Positions 1-5,274 of a stretch of 5,274 nucleotides of DNA are shown in pieces; position 1 is the stretch's first letter, and every line of letters begins with the position of its first letter. A program made the position numbers and the translations under genes. The notes beneath the pieces are model-generated. The model had not been told where the DNA came from. It saw nothing but the letters and a program-made list of their open reading frames with translations, and did no database searches. This stretch comes from JAMPXD01 sp041481895 (GTDB taxonomy: Bacteria > Desulfobacterota > Desulfuromonadia > Geobacterales > Geobacteraceae). The stretch is from the NCBI GenBank assembly GCA_041481895.1, contig JBGPCQ010000192.1:1-5274 (forward strand), given 5' to 3'.

Positions 1-2
1 AT

Positions 3-215
3 CCCGAAGGGCCGCGCAACCTGGGGCTTTTCCTGATCGGGATCGGAACGTTTTCGCTGGCGTTGGGAATGGTGGAGCACTGGCAGACGAAGAGAAAACT
101 GGGGAAGAAACCGCGTTTTAGGCTGTTGAATCCCAGTTTCCTGACGTCCAGTGCGATCGTGCTGCTGGGGTTGTTACTCTTTGTCACAATAATCCTGCAT
201 ATGGAACTTTTCTAA
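3..215 (+). CDS. YidH/DUF202-like small inner-membrane protein, 3' end only
   Basis: The 5' end lies outside the window. The frame ending in TAA at 213-215 is open from the left edge and encodes about 70 residues. These contain two hydrophobic stretches: one near the start (LGLFLIGIGTFSLALGM) followed by a basic, Trp-containing loop (EHWQTKRKLGKK), and one near the C terminus (SSAIVLLGLLLFVTIIL), ending HMELF. Two short membrane helices joined by a basic loop with an H-W/R pattern is what I recall for the C-terminal half of YidH/DUF202-type membrane proteins, whose function is not firmly known. The stop is 9 bases before the next start, and the next gene's ribosome binding site overlaps the stop codon, so the two are probably co-transcribed. 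The frame and membrane nature are well supported; the family name is tentative because the diagnostic N-terminal part is missing. Confidence 0.6.
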   Translation, partial: PEGPRNLGLFLIGIGTFSLALGMVEHWQTKRKLGKKPRFRLLNPSFLTSSAIVLLGLLLFVTIILHMELF

Positions 216-224
216 GGAGACAGA

Positions 225-962
225 ATGCTTTATGGGGAGGCATGGGAAGCATTACCTGCAGTGCTCCTGTTTGCCGGAGTATTTCTCTTTGGCGGCAGGC
301 TCCATTCACCGGTCAGCTTTTTACGGAGGAACACCGTCTCCGTTGGTGCAGGGGCGTCAGTAGCGTACATATTCATGATGTTGCTCCCCGAACTGGAAAA
401 TGCCGGTAATGTCTTTCGCCAGACCACTGCCCACCTGGCGCTCCCCTACCAGGGTCGGTACGGTCTACGCCTGGCCACCATGCTCGGCTTCCTTTTTTTC
501 TACGCTCTGGATGAGATGGTGAGCGGAAGTCATGACGAAGAATCCGAACCCACTTCCGGCGTGGCCTTCTGGACCCATATGGCCGGCTTCGGGAGTTACG
601 CCTGGATAGTCAGCTATCTGCTGGTCCGCTCCCTGGGAGAGGGGGAGTCATCACTTATCATCTATGCCATAGCCATGGCGCTCCATTTCCTGCTCTGCGC
701 CCATTCCCTGAGGGAAGAACATGGCGTCTGCTACGACCGGCTCGGCTGCCGGCTGCTGGCGGCCTGTTCCATTGGAGGATGGCTTAACGGGGTAGTGCTG
801 GATCTGCCCAAGCACGTGGTCGTCATCCTATTCGGCCTGGTGGCGGGTGGTGTCCTGGTCAACACCATGATCATGGAGATGCCCCGCGGCCAGAAAGGGA
901 AGTTTGTACCGTTCCTGATTGGTGCTGCCGCGTATGCGGCGCTGCTTATCGTATTCAATTGA
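225..962 (+). CDS. Polytopic membrane protein, divergent ZIP-like family
   Basis: This encodes a 245-residue integral membrane protein with about eight hydrophobic segments, at roughly residues 8-24, 38-55, 82-96, 117-135, 143-161, 174-192, 196-216 and 227-244. The ATG follows AAGGAGA (214-220) at good spacing. Eight helices, a charged hydrophilic loop around 97-110 (EMVSGSHDEESEP), a helix bearing H154 and H160 followed by REEH (H166), and a glycine-rich penultimate helix ending in N..IMEMP resemble the general plan of ZIP-type metal transporters. The classical ZIP signatures (HNxxxG and HExPHE) are absent, so metal transport is not shown. The gene follows the YidH-like gene with a 9-base gap, suggesting one operon of envelope proteins. 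Nothing connects it to the sulfatase genes beyond position, and an inverted-repeat element separates them. The gene is certain; the family assignment is moderate to low. Confidence 0.8.
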   Translation: MLYGEAWEALPAVLLFAGVFLFGGRLHSPVSFLRRNTVSVGAGASVAYIFMMLLPELENAGNVFRQTTAHLALPYQGRYGLRLATMLGFLFFYALDEMVSGSHDEESEPTSGVAFWTHMAGFGSYAWIVSYLLVRSLGEGESSLIIYAIAMALHFLLCAHSLREEHGVCYDRLGCRLLAACSIGGWLNGVVLDLPKHVVVILFGLVAGGVLVNTMIMEMPRGQKGKFVPFLIGAAAYAALLIVFN

Positions 963-981
963 ACCTGTAAACGGCTGTTGA

Positions 982-1112
982 ACCACAGAGGGCGCAGAGG
1001 TTCGCAGAGAAAACAAGCTGTTAGAGAAAGATATCTTGTCACCTTGATGGTTAAACGCTTTAGAACCCTAATTATTTGATTTTTCTCTGTGTTCCTCTGA
1101 GTACTCTGTGGT
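982..1112. repeat. Imperfect inverted repeat with CAGAG/CTCTG units
   Basis: The left arm (982-1013) and the reverse complement of the right arm (1081-1112) match at 26 of 32 positions with no gaps, around a 67-base AT-rich spacer. The identical blocks are ACCACAGAG, CAGAGG and CAGAGAAAA; mismatches fall in two 4-base windows between them. Each arm therefore carries three CAGAG (or CTCTG) units at 9-10 base spacing. I recall similar ACCACAGAG... sequences as dispersed intergenic repeats in Geobacter-like and other bacterial genomes, but cannot check that here. The element fills most of the 963-1166 gap. A run of six T (1119-1124) follows the right arm, so a transcript could form a long stem followed by U residues, although the large spacer is unlike a classic terminator. 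No protein-coding gene is supported in this gap. Confidence 0.85.
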
Positions 1113-1166
1113 GATTGCTTTTTTAGGTTGATACAGATTTGATCTTTGTTTTCAGAAAGGAAATAA

Positions 1167-2477
1167 ATGACACCCCAGACCACTCGAACCCGCCCCGCCT
1201 TCCACGTCATGGCCAAACCGACCGGGTCACGCTGCAACCTGGACTGTGACTACTGCTTCTTCCTTAAAAAGGAGAGGCTCTACCCTGACAGCAGCTTTAC
1301 CATGACCGACGAGGTGATGGAGCAGTATATCCGCCAGACCATCGAAGCGCACCAGGTTCCCGAAGTGACCATCGCCTGGCAGGGGGGGGAGCCGACCCTC
1401 ATGGGGCTCGACTTTTTTCGCAGGGCCGTTGAGGTTGAGAAGAAATACGCCCGACCGGGCATGCGCATCGAAAACACCCTCCAGACCAACGGTGTCCTCA
1501 TCGATGACGAGTGGTGCCGCTTCTTTCATGAAAACAATTTTCTCGTCGGCCTGAGCCTCGACGGCCCGCGCGCCCTCCACGACGCCTATCGTCGGGACCA
1601 GGGGGGGCATTCCGTCTTCGACAAGGTGGTGCGGGGAGTTCGGCTGATGCAGCAGCACAAGGTCGAGTTCAACATCCTCTGCACGGTCAATGCGGTCAAC
1701 AGCGAACAGCCGCTGGAACTCTACCGTTTCTTCCGGGATGAGCTCAAAACTCCGTATCTCCAGTTCATCCCCATCGTCGAGCGCGCCAACGAGACGGGCG
1801 ACCAGACAGGAACGGAGATCACCGACCGCTCGGTCCGCCCTGCGCAGTACGGCAGGTTCCTGAATGCGATCTTCGACGAATGGGTCAAGCGGGACGTGGG
1901 GCGGATGTTCGTGCAGTTTTTCGACGGCGTGCTTGCCTCCTATGTGCGGGGACGCTCCTCGCTCTGCATCCTGAGCCCGACCTGCGGCGAGGGGGTGGCT
2001 CTGGAGCACAACGGCGACGTCTACTCCTGCGACCATTTCGTCGAGCCCGGCTACCTGCTGGGCAACATCGGCGAAACGCCCCTGGCGGAGCTGGTCTCCT
2101 CGGAGCAGCAGTGGCAGTTCGGGGCGGCAAAATCCACTTCTCTGCCAAAGTATTGCCGCGAGTGCGAGTTCCTCTTCACCTGCCACGGCGAGTGCCCGAA
2201 AAACCGCGTCCTCACGACGCCCGACGGTGAGCCGGGTCTGAACTGGCTCTGTGAGGGGCTCAAGGAGTTCTTTACCCATACCCAGCAGCCGATGCAGATC
2301 ATGGCCGAGCTGCTGCGGCGGGGGCAGTATGCCGACGGCATCATGAACATGCATACGGTCGGTGAGCTGCGGGACAAGGTGCGCTTTGCCGGCGCCGGCC
2401 GCAACGACCCCTGTCCCTGCGGGGCAAAGGATGCCGGCGGAGCGGCTGTCAAGTTCAAGAAGTGTCATGGGAAGTAG
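1167..2477 (+). CDS. Anaerobic sulfatase-maturating enzyme (radical SAM/SPASM, anSME/AtsB-type)
   Basis: This 436-residue protein should convert the active-site cysteine (or serine) of a sulfatase to formylglycine in the cytoplasm, using S-adenosylmethionine and iron-sulfur clusters without oxygen. The radical SAM motif CNLDCDYC gives C23, C27 and C30, and GGEP follows at 73-76. The SPASM region carries C267, C273, C288, C330, C333, C339, C343 and C362. This is the eight-cysteine pattern of characterised anSMEs that binds two auxiliary [4Fe-4S] clusters. D289, straight after the third of these cysteines, matches the proposed catalytic base. Residues 410-434 add a SEC-C-like zinc motif (NDPCPCG ... 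KFKKCH; C416, C418, C433, H434) with a longer than usual gap. The start is supported by AAAGGA (1156-1161), five bases before the ATG. The Cys-type sulfatase 76 bases downstream is its obvious substrate. G8 and G7 tracts (1382-1389, 1601-1607) lie inside the gene. Confidence 0.95.
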   Translation: MTPQTTRTRPAFHVMAKPTGSRCNLDCDYCFFLKKERLYPDSSFTMTDEVMEQYIRQTIEAHQVPEVTIAWQGGEPTLMGLDFFRRAVEVEKKYARPGMRIENTLQTNGVLIDDEWCRFFHENNFLVGLSLDGPRALHDAYRRDQGGHSVFDKVVRGVRLMQQHKVEFNILCTVNAVNSEQPLELYRFFRDELKTPYLQFIPIVERANETGDQTGTEITDRSVRPAQYGRFLNAIFDEWVKRDVGRMFVQFFDGVLASYVRGRSSLCILSPTCGEGVALEHNGDVYSCDHFVEPGYLLGNIGETPLAELVSSEQQWQFGAAKSTSLPKYCRECEFLFTCHGECPKNRVLTTPDGEPGLNWLCEGLKEFFTHTQQPMQIMAELLRRGQYADGIMNMHTVGELRDKVRFAGAGRNDPCPCGAKDAGGAAVKFKKCHGK

Positions 2478-2503
2478 GCCGAGGGAATTTCTCTACTCTA
2501 ACT

Positions 2504-2529
2504 AAGCATGCTTGATTATCTGCATGCAG
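2504..2529. promoter_or_regulatory. Two 10-bp perfect palindromes upstream of the sulfatase
   Basis: AAGCATGCTT (2504-2513) and CTGCATGCAG (2520-2529) are each perfect palindromes sharing the core GCATGC. They are separated by GATTAT, with centres 16 bp apart. The second is also enclosed by TTGATT (2512-2517) and AATCAA (2534-2539), giving a nested inverted repeat that ends one base before the AGGAGG ribosome binding site. This could be an operator for a dimeric regulator, or an mRNA hairpin affecting sulfatase translation. Both roles are inference from symmetry and position; the palindromes themselves are plain in the sequence. Confidence 0.4.
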
Positions 2530-2540
2530 GCACAATCAAC

Positions 2541-2546
2541 AGGAGG
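2541..2546 (+). promoter_or_regulatory. Ribosome binding site fixing the sulfatase start
   Basis: AGGAGG is a near-perfect Shine-Dalgarno sequence seven bases before the ATG at 2554. The reading frame is open further upstream, to a TTG at 2512 and an ATG at 2524, but neither has a recognisable ribosome binding site. The site therefore decides the start in favour of 2554 and removes 14 residues from the longest possible reading. Confidence 0.85.
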
Positions 2547-2553
2547 CAAGACC

Positions 2554-4929
2554 ATGAGCAGTGAAGACAAAAAGCACCGTTCCCATCTCCCGATGCCGAA
2601 CACCGAGCGTCCCAAGTTCATCGCCTACGATGCGAAGGACCCGGACAGCACATTCCCCCCCATTGAGCAGCTCCGCCCGCCCGAGGGAGCGCCCAACGTC
2701 CTCATTATCCTCATCGACGACGCCGGATTCGGCTCGGCCAGCGCCTTCGGCGGCCCCTGCCAGACGCCGAGCGCGGAGAAGCTGGCGGCTGGCGGTCTCA
2801 AATACAACCGCTTCCATACCACCGCCCTCTGTTCGCCGACACGGCAGGCGCTCCTCACCGGGCGCAACCACCATTCCGCCGGCATGGGGGGGATCACCGA
2901 GATCGCCACCGGCGCGCCGGGCTACTGCTCGGTGCTACCCAACACCATGGCGCCGCTGGCCAAGACCCTGAAGCTCAACGGCTACTCGACCGCCCAGTTC
3001 GGCAAGTGTCACGAGGTGCCGGTCTGGCAGACCAGCCCGGCCGGGCCGTTCGACTCCTGGCCTACCGGTGGCGGCGGCTTCGAGTACTTCTACGGCTTCA
3101 TCGGCGGCGAGGCGAACCAGTGGTACCCGACCCTCTACGAGGGGACCACACCGGTGGAGCCGAAGAAGACCCCCGAGGAGGGGTACCACCTCGTTGATGA
3201 CATGACCGACAAGGCCGTCAAATGGATCTCCCAGCAGAAGGCGCTGGCGCCCGACAAGCCGTTCTTCGTCTACTTCGCGCCCGGCGCCACCCATGCCCCC
3301 CACCATGTGCCGAAGGAGTGGGCCGACAAGTACAAGGGGAAATTCGACCAGGGGTGGGACAAGCTGCGCGAGGAGACCATTGCCCGGCAGAAGAAGCTCG
3401 GCGTCATCCCGGCCGACTGCCAGCTCACGGCGCGCCACGGCGAAATCCCATCCTGGGACGACACACCTGAGGCGTTAAAGCAGGTGCTGCGCCGCGAGAT
3501 GGAGGTCTACGCCGGCTTCATGGAGTACACCGACCACCACGTGGGCAAGATCCTGGACGGGCTGGAGAAGCTCGGAATCCTCGATGACACGCTGGTCTAC
3601 TATATCATCGGCGACAACGGCGCCTCCGCCGAGGGGGGGATCAACGGCTGCTACAACGAGATGAGCTACTTCAACGGACTGCAGTCACTCGAGACCCCCG
3701 AGTACCTGACGGCACGGCTTGACAAGCTGGGCGGCCCCGAGTCGTACAACCACTACGCAGTCGCCTGGGCGCACGCCATGAACACCCCCTACCAGTGGAC
3801 CAAACAGGTCGCCTCTCACTGGGGCGGCACCCGCAACGGCACCATCGTCCACTGGCCCAAGGGGATCACGGCCAAGGGGGAGCTCCGCTCCCAATTCAGC
3901 CATGTCATCGACGTGGCGCCGACCGTTCTCGAGGCCGCCGGCATCCCCGAGCCGTTTTCCGTGGACGGCCTCCAGCAGGACCCGATCGAGGGAACCAGCA
4001 TGCTCTACTCCTTCAACGACGCCACAGCCGCGGATCGGCACGAGATCCAGTACTTCGAGATGTTCGGCAACCGGGGCATCTACCACAAGGGGTGGACCGC
4101 GGTGACCAAGCACCGGACCCCCTGGGCTGATTTTAGTGTCCAGCCACCGGCCTTTGACGATGACGTCTGGGAACTCTACGACACCAGCAAGGACTGGAGC
4201 CAGGCAAAGGACCTGTCCAAAGAGATGCCGGAAAAGCTTCACGAACTGCAGCGCCTCTGGCTCATCGAAGCGACGCGCTACAAGGTGCTCCCCCTGGACG
4301 ACCGGATGGTCGAAAAGATGAACCCGGACACCGCAGGCCGACCGAAATTGATCAAGGGGAACACCCAGCTCCTCTTCGGCGGCATGGGGCGGCTGTCGGA
4401 GAACTGTGTCCTCAATATCAAAAACAAGTCACACTCCGTTACTGCCGAGATCGTGGTGCCGGAAAAGGGAGCCGAGGGGGTCATCATCTCCCAGGGGGCG
4501 AACATCGGCGGCTGGAGTCTCTACGCCAAGGAGGGCAAGCTCAAGTACTGCTACAACTGGGGCGGTTTCCAGCACTTCTTCGTCGAATCCACAGACCCGA
4601 TCCCCGTGGGCCAGCACCAGGTACGGATGGAGTTTGCCTACGCCGGCGGAGGTATGGGCAAAGGTGGCACGGCGACGCTCTACATTGACGGCCAGCAGGT
4701 CGGCGCAGGGGAGATCGGCGCGACCCTGGCGACAGTCTTTTCCGCCGACGACGGCTGCGATATCGGTGAGGACAGCGGCGCTCCGGTCTCCCCGGATTAC
4801 GGCCCGCAGGGCAACGCCTTCAACGGCGAGGTCAGGGGGGTGCAGCTCGCCATCGCCGACGCCGCGGAGAGCGCAGATCACAAAGTTGATCCGGCGCTCG
4901 CCATCCATCTTGCCATGGCGCGGCAGTAA
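2554..4929 (+). CDS. Arylsulfatase-type sulfatase, Cys class, cytoplasmic, with C-terminal beta-sandwich region
   Basis: This 791-residue protein should hydrolyse sulfate esters; the substrate cannot be read from sequence. Numbering is from the ATG at 2554. Metal-site Asp pair D55-D56 lies in LIIDD-like context (IILIDDAGFG). The activation motif is C93-S-P-T-R97, where C93 becomes formylglycine. K151 and H153 lie in GKCHE, H247 in GATHAPHH, D354-N355 in GDNG, and K417 precedes HWGGTR. All usual catalytic and calcium-binding positions thus appear present. The catalytic alkaline-phosphatase-like domain spans about 45-590. Residues about 600-770 are rich in beta-type segments (for example GGWSLYAKEGKLKYCYNW and TATLYIDGQQVG) and look like the lectin-like beta-sandwich of long, roughly 790-residue bacterial arylsulfatases. 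The hydrophilic start (MSSEDKKHRSH) has no signal peptide, so the enzyme is probably cytosolic. It lies 76 bases after its likely maturase on the same strand, probably in one operon. Confidence 0.95.
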   Translation: MSSEDKKHRSHLPMPNTERPKFIAYDAKDPDSTFPPIEQLRPPEGAPNVLIILIDDAGFGSASAFGGPCQTPSAEKLAAGGLKYNRFHTTALCSPTRQALLTGRNHHSAGMGGITEIATGAPGYCSVLPNTMAPLAKTLKLNGYSTAQFGKCHEVPVWQTSPAGPFDSWPTGGGGFEYFYGFIGGEANQWYPTLYEGTTPVEPKKTPEEGYHLVDDMTDKAVKWISQQKALAPDKPFFVYFAPGATHAPHHVPKEWADKYKGKFDQGWDKLREETIARQKKLGVIPADCQLTARHGEIPSWDDTPEALKQVLRREMEVYAGFMEYTDHHVGKILDGLEKLGILDDTLVYYIIGDNGASAEGGINGCYNEMSYFNGLQSLETPEYLTARLDKLGGPESYNHYAVAWAHAMNTPYQWTKQVASHWGGTRNGTIVHWPKGITAKGELRSQFSHVIDVAPTVLEAAGIPEPFSVDGLQQDPIEGTSMLYSFNDATAADRHEIQYFEMFGNRGIYHKGWTAVTKHRTPWADFSVQPPAFDDDVWELYDTSKDWSQAKDLSKEMPEKLHELQRLWLIEATRYKVLPLDDRMVEKMNPDTAGRPKLIKGNTQLLFGGMGRLSENCVLNIKNKSHSVTAEIVVPEKGAEGVIISQGANIGGWSLYAKEGKLKYCYNWGGFQHFFVESTDPIPVGQHQVRMEFAYAGGGMGKGGTATLYIDGQQVGAGEIGATLATVFSADDGCDIGEDSGAPVSPDYGPQGNAFNGEVRGVQLAIADAAESADHKVDPALAIHLAMARQ

Positions 4930-4940
4930 TCATGCAGATG

Positions 4941-4967
4941 ACCGGCAGCCCGATTCGGGCTGCCGGT
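4941..4967 (+). terminator. Strong hairpin after the sulfatase, probable terminator
   Basis: ACCGGCAGCCCG, a 3-base loop ATT, and CGGGCTGCCGGT form a perfect 12-bp GC-rich stem starting 11 bases after the sulfatase stop. This is the expected place for the end of the maturase-sulfatase transcript. There is no T tract after it (GGAAAAG follows) or on the opposite strand, so it is not a textbook intrinsic terminator. It may act with the next hairpin or mainly protect the 3' end of the mRNA. Confidence 0.6.
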
Positions 4968-4976
4968 GGAAAAGAA

Positions 4977-4991
4977 GCGCTGATTCAGCGC
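4977..4991 (+). repeat. Second small hairpin following the probable terminator
   Basis: GCGCTG, loop ATT, CAGCGC forms a perfect 6-bp stem 9 bases after the larger hairpin, with the same 3-base loop. It has no T tract after it. It may be part of a tandem termination or RNA-stability structure. The rest of the gap up to 5141 shows a G6 run (5005-5010) and no convincing promoter. Confidence 0.4.
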
Positions 4992-5141
4992 CTGCTGATC
5001 GATAGGGGGGCAAGGAAAAAGGACACCAGCCCCGGCAAAAATATCAGGCGGAACTGTCTCCAATGGTACGTATGCCGAATGGCAACCACACGAAGGTATT
5101 TGGCGTTCACGCAGTTAACCCGTTGTAAGAAAGGATCAGAC

Positions 5142-5274
5142 ATGTGTAATCATACCGGTAACAGCTCGCAGGTCCACCTGAAGCTCGACTCCCCCATTAA
5201 ATCACACGAAACCCGATCGGTGCTTCGGAGAATACTGGCGACAATCCTCCTGTGCCTGTTCGCCATGGTCGTGG
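5142..5274 (+). CDS. 5' end of an unidentified exported or membrane protein
   Basis: An open frame begins at an ATG six bases after AAAGGA (5130-5135) and runs off the right edge after 44 codons. The visible protein has a hydrophilic stretch of about 28 residues (MCNHTGNSSQVHLKLDSP, then IKSHETRSVL), a pair of arginines (R29-R30) and the beginning of a hydrophobic segment (ILATILLCLFAMVV). This is the layout of a long-n-region signal peptide or an N-terminal membrane anchor. The good ribosome binding site and the placement after a transcription-ending hairpin support a real gene in its own unit. Too little is visible to name a family, and a later internal start that shortens the n-region cannot be excluded. 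Confidence 0.6.
   Translation, partial: MCNHTGNSSQVHLKLDSPIKSHETRSVLRRILATILLCLFAMVV

Noticed and set aside
1036..1075. A sigma-70 promoter for the maturase in the AT-rich spacer (TTGTCA at 1036-1041, TTGATG at 1044-1049, TAATTA at 1069-1074)
   Set aside because: No pair of -35 and -10 boxes matches well at 16-18 base spacing, so it remains a weak possibility that I do not list as a feature.
982..1112. A CRISPR array or small RNA gene in the repeat region
   Set aside because: The units are only about 5 bases long at 9-10 base spacing in inverted arms with no unique spacers, and no independent promoter or terminator pair is visible.
731..1237. A 168-codon open frame on the - strand through the intergenic repeat
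   Set aside because: Part of it is translated from the inverted repeat arms and the rest is antisense to the two flanking genes.
1227..2468. A 413-codon open frame on the - strand opposite the maturase
   Set aside because: It is antisense to a protein with all radical SAM and SPASM motifs, its translation shows no recognisable domain, and long antisense frames are a normal effect of GC-rich codon bias.
2512..2553. A longer sulfatase start at TTG 2512 or ATG 2524
   Set aside because: Neither has a Shine-Dalgarno sequence, and the extension runs through the palindromes and the AGGAGG that clearly serves the ATG at 2554.
3685..4242. A 185-codon open frame on the - strand opposite the sulfatase
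   Set aside because: It lies entirely within a clearly coding region, has no domain I recognise and has the composition expected of a shadow frame.
5226..5274. A Tat signal peptide at the double arginine of the last gene
   Set aside because: LRRILAT lacks most of the Tat consensus around RR, and the rest of the signal region is beyond the window.

Overview
The window is 5,274 bases of GC-rich DNA with every supported gene on the + strand. The likely source is an anaerobic or facultatively anaerobic Gram-negative bacterium, possibly a Geobacter/Desulfuromonadales-type deltaproteobacterium. This is inference from three things: the GC-rich codon use, the oxygen-sensitive radical-SAM sulfatase-activating enzyme, and an inverted CAGAG-type intergenic repeat of a kind I recall from such genomes. 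No rRNA or other phylogenetic marker is present, so the taxonomy is a guess.

Layout. Positions 1-215 hold the 3' end of a small membrane protein resembling the YidH/DUF202 family. Nine bases later, behind a strong ribosome binding site, comes a polytopic membrane protein (225-962) that looks like a divergent ZIP-type protein; the two probably form one transcription unit. A 204-base gap follows, mostly occupied by an imperfect inverted repeat (982-1013 paired with 1081-1112) with a 67-base AT-rich spacer.

The centre of the window is a two-gene sulfatase module. The first gene (1167-2477) encodes an anaerobic sulfatase-maturating enzyme: a radical SAM protein with all three cluster cysteines, the eight SPASM cysteines and a C-terminal SEC-C-like zinc motif. 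The second (2554-4929) encodes a 791-residue arylsulfatase-type enzyme of the Cys class, with the CSPTR activation motif and no signal peptide. The maturase is expected to oxidise the sulfatase active-site cysteine (Cys93) to formylglycine in the cytoplasm. The fit of a Cys-type target with a Cys-capable, anaerobic maturase next door is the main functional conclusion. The 76-base gap between them carries two perfect 10-bp palindromes and a small nested inverted repeat ending just before the sulfatase ribosome binding site.

Downstream of the sulfatase are two tight hairpins (4941-4967 and 4977-4991), the first probably ending transcription. The window then closes inside a new gene (from 5142) whose visible 44 residues include the start of a hydrophobic segment, suggesting an exported or membrane-anchored protein.

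I see no strong evidence of an entirely new system. The most distinctive points are the self-contained cytoplasmic Cys-sulfatase/maturase pair, the altered spacing of the SEC-C motif on the maturase, the paired palindromes between the two genes and the long G tracts in both genes.
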